In this document: positions 6,960 to 15,273 of the stretch, one piece after another
Numbering within the stretch: position 1 is the first letter of the stretch
Layout: the number at the start of each line of letters is the position of its first letter
From: Orbaceae bacterium BiB
GTDB lineage: Bacteria; Pseudomonadota; Gammaproteobacteria; Enterobacterales; Orbaceae
Assembly: GCA_036251205.1 (NCBI GenBank)
Contig: CP133958.1
Location: 248,001 to 312,000, forward strand
Reading direction: 5' to 3'
Length of the DNA: 64,000 bases
Position numbers and translations under genes: made by a program
Notes under the pieces: generated by a model
Databases searched by the model: none
What the model saw: the letters and a program-made list of their open reading frames with translations, nothing else
What the model was told of the DNA's origin: nothing

Positions 6960-7068
6960 ATTTTACTATGTTATTAACAACATACAACACTATAATAACA
7001 CATGGTTAATATATTGATTATTAATAATAAATTTTGTTAGTGTTGTTAGTGCTGTAAAATTGCAAAAA
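6960..7068 (-). promoter_or_regulatory. Promoter region copy 2, shared by both cargo genes
   Basis: On the minus strand TTGTAT (complement of 6982-6987) and TAAAAT (complement of 6960-6965) are 16 bases apart, about 40 bases before cargo gene 2. The 34-base block 6968-7001 is identical to 6109-6142, and 7040-7068 matches 6155-6183 with one mismatch. A 38-base AT-rich stretch separates the two blocks here against 12 bases in copy 1. The right block lies 36 bases from the integrase stop codon. Confidence 0.6.
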
Positions 7069-7103
7069 AGAAGTTTTTCTTTTAACTCTTCACCGAAAAT
7101 AAT

Positions 7104-8330
7104 TTATTCACCAGATAAAGATATACTTCCTTTACTGGCTTGTTCAACGAAATCACCCCACCAATTCATCATATTCCGACGTTTATCAAGATAGGTTGCA
7201 CGATTATAAATAGCTCTTACTGTATTTCTATCAACATGCGCTAGTGACACTTCAATTAAATCATAATCAAAACCTTGTTCATTTAAAGCAGTAGATGCTA
7301 ACGATCTAAATCCATGAGCGACTAACTCACCTTTAAAGCCCATTCGTTTTAAGGCTGTATTAACTGTTTCTTTATTCATTGGTTTATTAAATGGGGCTTT
7401 CAATGTTGGGAATATAAATCTAGTATGACCACTAATATGCTTCATTATTTCAAGTATATTTATCGCCTGTTTATTGAGTGGGATAATATGATCTCGCCTC
7501 ATCTTCATTTTGTCGGCTGGTATTGTCCAAGTTTTATTATTGAAGTCTATTTCTTCCCATAAAGCACTTACCGCTTCAACTGGTCTAGTTATTGTTAATA
7601 ATTGCCACTCAATTAAACATCGAGTTTGAAGTTCTATGCTAGCCAAAGAAATGGCTTTCATTATTCTTGGTAATTCAGATGGTGGAAGAGAGGGAAGATT
7701 TTGCTTTTTATGTGATTTAAAAACCTTACCCATATTCACAGTTGGATTTACTTCAATAATATCTTTATTAACCGCATAAGCCATTATTCTATTAATTCGC
7801 TGTGATATTCTTTTTACCGTATCAATTTTACCCGCGTTCTCTAATGGAGTAAGTACCTCAATAAAGTCTTTTGCTTTTAATTGTGAAATAGGTTTATTGC
7901 CGAGGGTAGGGAATATATAATTTTCTAATGAATTTATTATGCGTTGTAGTGTGTCTGTAGTTATTTCTCTAGATTCTTGCTGCTGATACCATTTTTCAGC
8001 TACTCTTTTAAACGTGTTTTCATTTTCAGTAATAGCTATTTGCTGAATCGAATTGAAGTGAGTATGAGGATCTATTTTTTGGCTGACCAAAGAGCGGTAT
8101 TCTTCTCGCTTTTGTCTTGCTTGCAGTAATGTAACTTCAGGATAGCTGCCAAAACTAACCAAAGTCCTTTTATTGGATATTGGATTAATATAGTTAAACC
8201 GCCATATCTTAGAGCCGTTCTTTTTAATCAGTAGATATAATCCATTGCCATCTGATAACGTGTGATCATCTTCTTTAGGCTTGCTAGATTTGATTTGAGT
8301 ATCATTTAAAGGTTTTATTATTTTTGCCAT
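7104..8330 (-). CDS. P4-type tyrosine integrase
   Basis: A 408-residue site-specific recombinase that integrates and excises an element at a tRNA gene. Residues 1-85 are the DUF4102-type N-terminal domain of P4 integrases (LSDGNGLYLLIKKNGSKIWR, then LVSFGSYPEVTLLQARQKRE). The central SAM-like DNA-binding domain (about 105-190) precedes the catalytic domain. Catalytic residues visible are Arg in TITRPVEAVSALWEEIDF, Lys in KMKMRRDHIIPL, H-x-x-R in AHGFRSLASTALN, His in SLAHVDRNTVR, and Tyr in AIYNRATYLDKRR. The length is normal and no lesion is seen, so the protein may still be active even though the terminase is dead. It is transcribed away from the tRNA-Lys gene 150 bases upstream, the usual arrangement at the integrase-side attachment junction. 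Confidence 0.93.
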   Translation of the reverse strand: MAKIIKPLNDTQIKSSKPKEDDHTLSDGNGLYLLIKKNGSKIWRFNYINPISNKRTLVSFGSYPEVTLLQARQKREEYRSLVSQKIDPHTHFNSIQQIAITENENTFKRVAEKWYQQQESREITTDTLQRIINSLENYIFPTLGNKPISQLKAKDFIEVLTPLENAGKIDTVKRISQRINRIMAYAVNKDIIEVNPTVNMGKVFKSHKKQNLPSLPPSELPRIMKAISLASIELQTRCLIEWQLLTITRPVEAVSALWEEIDFNNKTWTIPADKMKMRRDHIIPLNKQAINILEIMKHISGHTRFIFPTLKAPFNKPMNKETVNTALKRMGFKGELVAHGFRSLASTALNEQGFDYDLIEVSLAHVDRNTVRAIYNRATYLDKRRNMMNWWGDFVEQASKGSISLSGE

Positions 8331-8370
8331 GTTATACGATTTTGATGTTATATGAGGACGTATAACATAA
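8328..8370 (-). promoter_or_regulatory. Inverted and direct repeats at the integrase start, possible operator
   Basis: GTTATACG (8331-8338) and CGTATAAC (8359-8366) form an eight-base inverted repeat that touches the integrase ATG; a third GTTATA copy lies between them at 8347. Overlap with the start codon suggests repression of the integrase, by itself or by an excisionase-like protein. This is inferred from symmetry only. Confidence 0.4.
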
Positions 8371-8480
8371 AAGTTTGAATTTAGCTAAATCTTATTGAAT
8401 CTAGATGAACGATGAATTTTATTTAAGGCTTGTGTTTGAAAGGTTTTCTGAACGTTTTTGAACTTGCTTGTTTTATTAAA

Positions 8481-8556
8481 TGGTGGGTTGTGGGGGGATC
8501 GAACCCACGACCAATTGATTAAGAGTCAACTGCTCTACCGACTGAGCTAACAACCC
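8481..8556 (-). tRNA. tRNA-Lys(CTT)
   Basis: The minus strand folds into a full cloverleaf: acceptor stem GGGTTGT/ACAACCC, D-loop AGCTCAGTCGGTAGAGC, anticodon arm GTTGA-CTCTTAA-TCAAT with anticodon CTT, T-arm GTGGG-TTCGATC-CCCCC with the TTCGA loop, discriminator A and encoded CCA (complement of 8481-8483). The sequence is close to the common enterobacterial tRNA-Lys(TTT) but reads AAG only. Its 3' end faces the integrase gene, so it is the likely attachment site. I found no second copy of its 3' end in the window, so the far attachment site is outside or lost. Confidence 0.95.
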
Positions 8557-8889
8557 ACTTAATAGAAAACCTGCTTATCTTACCTAAACGTTCAGTCAAA
8601 ATCAAATATAAACATCGCTAATTTTGATTTTGTCTAAAAGATTAATATGTCTAGCTCTTTATAAAAAAGGTTAGTAATAATATTTTTATTCGCTATAGTT
8701 AATGGAAAATTTAATAGTTCGACAAATTTTATGATGCTAATGATTACTAATTTGGCTAAGATATTACAGTTTTAATGTTATAAAAGACGATTGTTTATGA
8801 ATGTCCTAAAATCGTGAATAATATAATAGTGTTTAAGATGATATTATTCGGTTATAATTGTTTAAAATCTTTAATTATAGCAGCATGTT
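8557..8889. other. AT-rich spacer
   Basis: This spacer contains the tRNA-Lys promoter (minus strand) and the region upstream of the next lipoprotein gene. I see no coding sequence, strong hairpin or recognisable operator. Confidence 0.4.
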
Positions 8890-9372
8890 ATGAAGAAATT
8901 ATTAGTTCTTTTATTCATAAACTTTTGGGTAGTGGGATGCGAAGATAAGCCCGGTTTTTTTATTGATGGTACTGAAAACTTAACCAGCCTTTCCGCGTTA
9001 ATTGATTTAAAGAAAGACGATCCACAGTCATCGTTTCCGCTTTACTATTATGGTAAAGCTCCTGATTCTCTATTAGGCTTATCTTTTAAAGATATTCCGA
9101 TTACCTCTGATCAGTATGCTTTTGATAAAATGTCGGGTCAACTTTGTAATATTCAGTTTTTTATACCCAAAGAGAGCAATCGGATGCTAATTATTGAACG
9201 CCTTAATCAAGATAAAAGATTTAAATATATTGATACGGGTGATACTTTCATGTTTACTAGGTTGATGCAGTGGACTACGGATAATGATAAAACCTATGTA
9301 GTATTAACATCTGTTGTTAATTCCAATAAATCTCATCTCGCTATTACGTTTGAAAAAGAGGGCTGCCATTGA
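8890..9372 (+). CDS. Putative lipoprotein of unknown function
   Basis: A 160-residue protein beginning MKKLLVLLFINFWVVGCEDK, a lipoprotein signal with a VVGC lipobox (Cys17). The mature part has PLYYYGKAPDSLLGLSFKDI and further on MSGQLCNIQFFIPKESNRML, a mixed alpha/beta pattern without a family I recognise. Two more cysteines (about 97 and 159) could form a disulfide. The start has only a weak ribosome-binding site, but the signal peptide fixes it. It is convergent with the nuclease gene that follows and appears monocistronic. A periplasm-facing membrane-anchored role is the most that can be said. Confidence 0.7.
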   Translation: MKKLLVLLFINFWVVGCEDKPGFFIDGTENLTSLSALIDLKKDDPQSSFPLYYYGKAPDSLLGLSFKDIPITSDQYAFDKMSGQLCNIQFFIPKESNRMLIIERLNQDKRFKYIDTGDTFMFTRLMQWTTDNDKTYVVLTSVVNSNKSHLAITFEKEGCH

Positions 9373-9416
9373 GCTCAATTTATTATATGATTAAACCCTA
9401 ATTTTTAAACGATTCA

Positions 9417-9884
9417 TTAGTTATTTTTGTTTTTGCGAAAGTCCCAAGGTGCAATAGGATTACTATCGGACCATAGACCTAGACTGTTTTTTTTCGCTAT
9501 AGATTCTAATACAACTAGCGATTCATCTGTCGCTTTATTTTTAAAACGATACGCCCAAGCATAGCCATTTGCGACCATTTTTGCATTGATATTTTTATTT
9601 TGATAAAAAATAACGCCAAGTGTACGATGATAAATATCTTGGCTCTGTGCCTTTATTAGTACATTTTTACCCGCGATAAGGGAAGCTAAAAATTGTCTAG
9701 ATTTATTGACATAAGGTTGACCTCTTTCAGGCGCATCAATACCAAATAGGCGGACTCGGATTGTTTTATGCTGAGTAGTTAAAACATCTACCGTATCACC
9801 ATCAATGACTTTAATAACATTGCCTGAAAAATCAGCAAAGATAGAATTACAGAATAATAGTAATAAAAAAAATAAATATTTCAT
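9417..9884 (-). CDS. Secreted thermonuclease-family (SNase-like) nuclease
   Basis: A 155-residue staphylococcal-nuclease-like phosphodiesterase with an N-terminal signal peptide (1-17, ending IFA), so it acts in the periplasm or outside the cell. The OB-fold begins FSGNVIKVIDGDTVDV, containing the calcium-ligand aspartates of the IDGDT motif. The catalytic core follows: VRLFGIDAPERGQPY (Arg, Asp and the Glu-Arg pair), then YHRTLGVIFYQNKNIN with the second catalytic arginine. NGYAWAYR and LGLWSDSNPIAPWDFRK complete the family signature. All catalytic residues are present. It probably degrades extracellular DNA for nutrient salvage, as known for the family. Monocistronic; convergent with the lipoprotein at 8890. 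Confidence 0.92.
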   Translation of the reverse strand: MKYLFFLLLLFCNSIFADFSGNVIKVIDGDTVDVLTTQHKTIRVRLFGIDAPERGQPYVNKSRQFLASLIAGKNVLIKAQSQDIYHRTLGVIFYQNKNINAKMVANGYAWAYRFKNKATDESLVVLESIAKKNSLGLWSDSNPIAPWDFRKNKNN

Positions 9885-10141
9885 AGAATTAACATAAGCT
9901 AATCACATCATTGTGATAATAATGACATACATTTGCATGCAATTATATCGCAAAATGCTTATAATAACGGAGTTTTATTTTTTACTATTGGTTTTTGTAT
10001 TCAAAAGCACCTTTTTATTTATAAAAGTTAATATGGTACATACTGTAATTAATCGATGAGGCTCTTTTTATAATGGCTCAATGGACAATATAGAGTATAC
10101 AGAAACACTTTTATAATGGTTATGTAAGGATCGTTTACTTT

Positions 10142-10975
10142 ATGTATCTTATATCGTTTAAAGAAGCTAGGTTTGCTTATACCTTTGTTGACTATATGGC
10201 AACAAAAGGTGTAGCAATTCGCATTGACTTTGACAATGATGGAAACTGTCAGCTATTTTTAGATCAAGATAGTCACGATAAATTGGACTTTGTCCGTCAT
10301 GAGTTAGAACAATATGTGCAACATCCGAATGATAAACGCTATATTGAGGCTTCATGGCAACAAGGTAAAATTGACTCGGTTAAGATTAATCGTAAAACTG
10401 TACGCAATTTTTTACCAAGAATTACCTCAGTTGGTCCTATAACATTAGCAATTGCTATAATATGTATTGGGCTATATATATTGCTATGGATAATCGGCCC
10501 GATGTCAATGCTGATTTATTTAGGTTATCCTGTTGGCGATAATCACGATCAGATTTGGCGCTATATAACCCCAATATTTATCCATTTTTCATTACTGCAT
10601 ATTATTTTTAATTTAATGTGGTGGTGGTATTTAGGTGGAATGATTGAAAAGATACGCGGCAAATTTAAATTGATCGAAATTGTAATTATAGCTGGCGTTT
10701 TATCTAATTATGCCGAGGCTGTTATGTCAGGTCCTTATTTCGGTGGCTTGTCTGGCGTTGTTTATGCTTTAATGGGGTATGTTTGGTTGTATGGTGAACG
10801 CGTGCCGTCCTCTGGTTTACGTCTTGATCGTGCGATGATTGGTATTGCAGTAATTTGGCTAATAGCCGGATATATTGGTATCATTGGTTATATTGCTAAT
10901 ACAGCTCATTTAGTTGGACTCATTGTTGGATTATTACTCGCGGCTAAAGATATTTGGATCATTAAAAAGCATTAA
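10142..10975 (+). CDS. glpG: Rhomboid intramembrane serine protease GlpG
   Basis: A 277-residue rhomboid protease of the inner membrane. Residues 1-70 are the GlpG cytosolic domain (MYLISFKEARFAYTFVDYMA), followed by six membrane helices. The catalytic serine is Ser204 in FGGLSGVVYALMGY and the catalytic histidine is His256 in NTAHLVGL; the L1/helix-2 motif HFSLLHIIFNLMWWWYLG supplies the oxyanion-hole histidine and asparagine. Length and spacing match E. coli GlpG closely. It cleaves orphan or damaged membrane proteins in helix-destabilised segments. The start has AAGGA ten bases upstream. In enteric bacteria glpG sits with glpE/glpR; here it stands alone next to yigZ, with which it is convergent. 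Confidence 0.95.
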   Translation: MYLISFKEARFAYTFVDYMATKGVAIRIDFDNDGNCQLFLDQDSHDKLDFVRHELEQYVQHPNDKRYIEASWQQGKIDSVKINRKTVRNFLPRITSVGPITLAIAIICIGLYILLWIIGPMSMLIYLGYPVGDNHDQIWRYITPIFIHFSLLHIIFNLMWWWYLGGMIEKIRGKFKLIEIVIIAGVLSNYAEAVMSGPYFGGLSGVVYALMGYVWLYGERVPSSGLRLDRAMIGIAVIWLIAGYIGIIGYIANTAHLVGLIVGLLLAAKDIWIIKKH

Positions 10976-10981
10976 TAGTTA

Positions 10982-11569
10982 TTATTGTTTGATGATTAAT
11001 TTTTCACGGCCTCGAGTCAAATTGATAATGAACTCGTTAAAAGAAGCTATTTTATCTTCAGTGATCGCGATATGTAGTTGAGTACTCATTGCATCAAATG
11101 TTTGTTCTTCAATGATGGCATTAGCTTCTTTTAATCGATTTTCTAAAATAGGCCACTCACTGTATAAACAAGTAATATAACATGGTATACGCAGGATAAT
11201 TGGCACTAATGGCGCTTGTTGTAAACAGTGGCTAGCTGAACTACCATAAGCTCTTATTAGTCCACCTGTACCGAGTTTTATACCGCCAAAATAACGGGTA
11301 ACCACCACGACAACATTGTCACAATCTTGTCCTTCAATGGCAGCAAGAATTGGGCGACCGGCAGTGCTTGTCGGTTCGCCATCATCATTAAAACGATATT
11401 GATTACCTAATTTCCATGCCCAACAATTATGTGTTGCACTCAATTCGCTGACTTGTGCAATAAAATGGCTCGCTTGTTCTGTATTGTTAATTGGCGATGC
11501 ATTAACAATAAAGCGACTTTTTTTTATCTCTTCTGTAATCGTGTAAGGGCTAATTAGTGTATATAACAT
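10982..11569 (-). CDS. yigZ: YigZ/IMPACT family protein
   Basis: A 195-residue member of the UPF0029/IMPACT family. The N-terminal domain has the family core: KKSRFIVNASPINN, then NCWAWKLGNQYRFNDDGEPT and STAGRPILAAIEGQ, followed by DNVVVVVTRYFGGIKLGTGG and LIRAYGSSA. The C-terminal DUF1949-type ferredoxin-like domain spans about 135-195. The eukaryotic relative IMPACT modulates Gcn2 through GCN1; the bacterial role is unclear, with nucleic-acid or ribosome-associated functions proposed. It is divergent from nfi with a 53-base gap and convergent with glpG, six bases apart. Confidence 0.93.
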   Translation of the reverse strand: MLYTLISPYTITEEIKKSRFIVNASPINNTEQASHFIAQVSELSATHNCWAWKLGNQYRFNDDGEPTSTAGRPILAAIEGQDCDNVVVVVTRYFGGIKLGTGGLIRAYGSSASHCLQQAPLVPIILRIPCYITCLYSEWPILENRLKEANAIIEEQTFDAMSTQLHIAITEDKIASFNEFIINLTRGREKLIIKQ

Positions 11570-11622
11570 TTATAATTCTGCTAAAATAATCGAACGGTTT
11601 AATAATACTGAACATAAATAAA

Positions 11623-12300
11623 ATGTCTATTAATTTAGTGCAGTTAAAACAACAGCAACTTGAATATGCTAATCAAATTATTATTCAGGATGACATTAAT
11701 TTTGAGCAACCCTCATTCATTGGTGGGGCTGATGTCGGTTTTGAAGATAATGGTGAGGTGACAAGGGCAGCGATTGTTGTATTATCTTATCCAGCGCTTG
11801 AGTTAGTTGAGTATCAAATAGCGAAAATAGCAACATCATTTCCTTACATTCCAGGTTATTTATCTTTTCGTGAGTATCCCGCTTTATTACAAGCATGGCA
11901 AAACATTCAACATAAACCGACGTTACTATTTGTCGATGGTCAAGGTATTGCTCATCCTAGAAAACTGGGTATTGCGAGTCATTTAGGCTTATTACTTGAT
12001 ATACCTACGATCGGGGTTGCCAAACAACGCTTATATGGACAATATCAAGCGGTCGCTGATGTACCATTATCTACGCAACCACTGTTTGATAAAACAGGGG
12101 ACCAACAAATTGGTTATGTTTTGCGTAGTAAAATACGATGTAACCCGCTATTTATTTCCCCGGGACATAGAATTAGTTTACAATCAGCTCTCAATTGGAC
12201 TATCGCTTGTTTGAAAGGTTACCGTTTACCTGAACCAACTCGGTTTGCTGATGCTGTCGCCTCAAATAAACCATTATTCAAAAAACAGTTAGTGAAATGA
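11623..12300 (+). CDS. nfi: Endonuclease V (deoxyinosine 3'-endonuclease)
   Basis: A 225-residue repair enzyme that nicks DNA one base 3' of deoxyinosine. The active-site aspartate is in [11 protein letters not shown], the second metal ligand in [20 protein letters not shown] (Asp), and the wedge is [13 protein letters not shown] (the PYIPG strand-separation motif). GVAKQRLYG and [12 protein letters not shown] complete the family pattern. Length matches E. coli Nfi. Its stop codon is one base before the ATG of trmN6, so the two are co-transcribed and probably translationally coupled. Confidence 0.96.
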   Translation: MSINLVQLKQQQLEYANQIIIQDDINFEQPSFIGGADVGFEDNGEVTRAAIVVLSYPALELVEYQIAKIATSFPYIPGYLSFREYPALLQAWQNIQHKPTLLFVDGQGIAHPRKLGIASHLGLLLDIPTIGVAKQRLYGQYQAVADVPLSTQPLFDKTGDQQIGYVLRSKIRCNPLFISPGHRISLQSALNWTIACLKGYRLPEPTRFADAVASNKPLFKKQLVK

Positions 12301-12301
12301 G

Positions 12302-13054
12302 ATGAAAAAATTAAGTAAGAATGGTTTTACCTTTAAACGTTTTTTTATTGCCCATGATAAATCACCGATGAAAGTCACGACCGATAGTTGTTTACTAGGT
12401 GCTTGGAGTAGGGTGAGTGAGAAAACTCAAAAAGTATTAGATATTGGTTGCGGTTGTGGGATTATTGCCTTGATGTTAGCACAACGTTTAGAAAAAAATG
12501 ACAGCATGATTGATGCAATTGATATTAATTTGGATGCTGTAACTCAATGCCAAGAGAATATTGATAACTCACCATTTAACCATATTAACAGTCTATGTAT
12601 TGATATTAATCAATATCAACCTAATAGTATGGCAGTTTATGATTTAATTGTTACTAATCCGCCATATTTCGCCTCCGCTGTTGATTGTCGTAATGAGCAA
12701 CGCCAACAGGCTAGATATACTGAAAATTTAAATCATAATCAGCTTATTGTGATAGCCAAACGATTATTAAAAGATGACGGTTATTTTTGTGTTGTTTTAC
12801 CTTATCATTTATCTGCTGTATTTATACAACAATGTTTACAACAAGGATTGTATTTGTCTGATGAGTTATGTGTAAAATACACTGAGAATAAGCAAGTCTC
12901 CTTGCACTTACTCTGTTTCACACCGCAACCAATTAAAACTGTTATTAGTCAAACATTAGTGATGCGAGATAATGAAGGAAGTTATACTGAACTGTTTCGT
13001 AATTTATTACAGGATTTTTACTTGTTTAATAATAAAATTAATCTATTTCCTTAA
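12302..13054 (+). CDS. trmN6: tRNA1(Val) adenine-37 N6-methyltransferase
   Basis: A 250-residue SAM-dependent methyltransferase (E. coli YfiC/TrmN6) that makes m6A37 in tRNA-Val. The N-terminus FTFKRFFIAHDKSPMKVTTD and SCLLGAWSRV are diagnostic of this family; the SAM motif is VLDIGCGCGIIALMLAQ and the catalytic motif is VTNPPYF, typical of N6-adenine methylation. The C-terminal beta-hairpin region is slightly variable. It starts one base after the nfi stop. No clear terminator follows; a 560-base AT-rich spacer separates it from the adhesin gene. Confidence 0.95.
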   Translation: MKKLSKNGFTFKRFFIAHDKSPMKVTTDSCLLGAWSRVSEKTQKVLDIGCGCGIIALMLAQRLEKNDSMIDAIDINLDAVTQCQENIDNSPFNHINSLCIDINQYQPNSMAVYDLIVTNPPYFASAVDCRNEQRQQARYTENLNHNQLIVIAKRLLKDDGYFCVVLPYHLSAVFIQQCLQQGLYLSDELCVKYTENKQVSLHLLCFTPQPIKTVISQTLVMRDNEGSYTELFRNLLQDFYLFNNKINLFP

Positions 13055-13616
13055 AAAGATAAGCCAAAATATTTGTATTTTTGATAATAACATCTTATTA
13101 AAAATGCATTTTTTTAATTTTCTTTTATTAAAAAATGAATTTTTAACGCACAAGTGCTTACAAATTGATTACAATTTTAAATATAAGCTTACATTTAAAA
13201 AGAGTCTATTTTTATATATTAACTATTAAAAAACAGTGTAAATTATATCGATAATCGTTATTTTTTAGTATAAAAAATAGTCATTTTTAACTTGTTAACA
13301 ATCAAAATATTTGCTTTTATATAAATATAAAAAAACATTAACAATCTAAATATATTAAAGTTTTTTTGATTTTCCTCGGTTTAATTTAATAAGTTAATAT
13401 GAAAATTTTATTAATCGCAATATCAGATCAGTTGCGTTTTAAATGATAGTTAATTTCTATTAAATTCAATTGGACTGAACGCAATAAACGATATGACAGA
13501 AATTCATAACCTATTCTAATATTACATATAAAATAGCGTATATCGGGGGGACTTATACTTGTAATGGAATTCTCGATGTCGTTGATAATTATTAAATGTA
13601 ATTCAAGGAATAAGTG
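13055..13616. other. Long AT-rich upstream region of the adhesin gene
   Basis: This 562-base region is extremely AT-rich with many T and A runs and no convincing reading frame. A short inverted repeat CGCAA...TTGCG (about 13417-13438) and a GGGGGG run at about 13544-13549 stand out. This composition is typical of H-NS-silenced promoters of surface proteins; that is inference. Confidence 0.4.
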
Positions 13617-15119
13617 ATGGGTCTATTTAGCACCGTAGATTTTATGAAAGCCTTAAATATAAGAAATACCGTACTGTTTTCATATTACTTACAGACTAAA
13701 AAAAAACAAATTAAATATAACCACACAATTTTATCAAATCTATTATTTTTAACTAAATTTGGACTAGCTGGCGTAATGTTATCATTAATGTCGTTTACTA
13801 GTTATTCTGCATTATCTATAAAGACCTTATTAAGTATGCAAGAGACAAAATCTTCTTTTTTTTCAAATGGAGATGTACTCACCTTAGTAAATGAGCTATT
13901 AAGTTTTAGCTACAAAGATGCTTCAGGCGCTATAGTTTATGTTGATGCCAGTAAGGCTGGATCAAAATTTATCGTTAATTCCAAAATGAAAGAAAATGAA
14001 TTAGTAACTTTAGTTGATATGGTTCAGGCCCCTACAGAGTCAGCCGTAACTAATTCAAATAGTCATTCTGATCTTAGTACGACTGGAATTGAGCATCACT
14101 TAATGAAAAATATGTCTGTAAAAGGTGGCGTAACCTCTATGCTATTAAAAGATGGAATTGTGGTGACTCCTGCAGACAGACCATTTGATGGGTGTTCAAG
14201 CTACCAACTAAGAATAACACTTCCCTATATTGCAGATAGTGCAAATAATCTCAATATTCATTCAAATTATATTGACACTGCTCGTCAAGATGGGGAGGAT
14301 ATTTCTGGTCTGCAGCAATCAGTAACTTATACATTGGTTCCAGATGAACCTTATGCTTGTTATGCTCAAGTAAATTTAGATAGTGAAGTAGGTAATGAGG
14401 TACAACCAGTCGAACAGTGGAATTCTATCAAAGGATTTAAACGACAATCTACCGTTAATATTGATAAAAACTTTCCCACGATGGGTTTTAATTATGCCTA
14501 TTTTAATTTAATCCTCACAGGGACAACAGCTAAACAGGTTATTCATGATAGTGCCACCGTTGCAAGTAGGGTTTACGGCTTATCATCTAAGGACGTTTAT
14601 TTAGAGTTATCAACCACTGAGAAGCCAAATGTATTAAAAATAACACTGAGAGGGCCCAGTGATAAGCAGTTACCTGTAAGGAATTATTCGCCGACAACAT
14701 TCAGATTAAAATCAGGTTCAACAGAAGTGTACAGCTTTACGATTAATAAATGGTTTGTCGCCAGAAATGATGTTGATAGTCATTATAATAGTAGACAAAG
14801 CCCCGATGCAGAGTTTTGTGCCAGTATAGGAAATGGTGGATATACACTGCCGAGTTTAGCTGATTATACCGATGGTATAGAAACGGGTTTGACGGAAAGT
14901 ATAGTCACTCATGTTCGGCGTATCGGAAAAGGACTGTTTTCTGAATGGGGTAATATCAATAATACGACCTATTCAAATAGTGATTTTGATAGTGCCTATT
15001 ACTGGGCAAAAAATATGCATAGCAATGGTTTGCAGTACTATATAGATTCATCAACGGGTGATGTGAATTACAATGTTTCTGATACATCATTTGGTAAAAC
15101 TGTCTGTGTAAATAAGTAA
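13617..15119 (+). CDS. Putative surface adhesin with extended signal peptide and C-terminal lectin-like domain
   Basis: A 500-residue exported protein. The ATG at 13617 has AAGGA seven bases upstream; the GTG at 13614 is less likely. The N-terminus is unusual: about 43 basic and polar residues (NIRNTVLFSYYLQTKKKQIK) precede a hydrophobic signal core (about 45-63) ending SYSA, resembling extended signal peptides of large surface proteins. The central part is beta-rich and has Cys pairs (FDGCSSYQLRI and PYACYAQVNL). The last ~100 residues read EFCASIGNGGYTLPSLADYT, then GLFSEWGNINNTTYSNSDFD, YYWAKN and GKTVCVN, a C-type-lectin-like fold closed by a cysteine pair. Similar ends occur in DUF823-type adhesion proteins. 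It probably stays at the cell surface and binds host or neighbour glycans, which is inference. It is monocistronic, with a terminator after it. Confidence 0.65.
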   Translation: MGLFSTVDFMKALNIRNTVLFSYYLQTKKKQIKYNHTILSNLLFLTKFGLAGVMLSLMSFTSYSALSIKTLLSMQETKSSFFSNGDVLTLVNELLSFSYKDASGAIVYVDASKAGSKFIVNSKMKENELVTLVDMVQAPTESAVTNSNSHSDLSTTGIEHHLMKNMSVKGGVTSMLLKDGIVVTPADRPFDGCSSYQLRITLPYIADSANNLNIHSNYIDTARQDGEDISGLQQSVTYTLVPDEPYACYAQVNLDSEVGNEVQPVEQWNSIKGFKRQSTVNIDKNFPTMGFNYAYFNLILTGTTAKQVIHDSATVASRVYGLSSKDVYLELSTTEKPNVLKITLRGPSDKQLPVRNYSPTTFRLKSGSTEVYSFTINKWFVARNDVDSHYNSRQSPDAEFCASIGNGGYTLPSLADYTDGIETGLTESIVTHVRRIGKGLFSEWGNINNTTYSNSDFDSAYYWAKNMHSNGLQYYIDSSTGDVNYNVSDTSFGKTVCVNK

Positions 15120-15216
15120 TCTATTTCACACGCTTTTGTTATGTATAGGGTTAGTTATACTGTTGAATTATTAGTATCATTTAAGTTAGATTTTAATTAT
15201 ATATCCCCATTAATAG

Positions 15217-15246
15217 CAAAACCCGCTGATGCGGGTTTATTTTTAG
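15217..15246 (+). terminator. Rho-independent terminator after the adhesin gene
   Basis: AAACCCGC-TGAT-GCGGGTTT followed by ATTTTTAG. The stem is perfect and lies 28 bases before the convergent apt stop codon, so it may serve both directions. Confidence 0.85.
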
Positions 15247-15273
15247 TTATTCGAAAGATATGCTATGGCGCGA

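Noticed and set aside
1-8480. Far attachment site of the tRNA-Lys element
   Set aside because: I looked for a second copy of the tRNA 3' end (TGGTGGGTTGTGG, ATCGAACCC) to the left of the integrase and found none, so no element boundary is claimed.
12972-13229. Reading frame overlapping the end of trmN6
   Set aside because: It overlaps trmN6 in another frame and continues into extremely AT-rich DNA; the composition is Phe/Lys/Ile/Asn as expected from AT-rich non-coding sequence.
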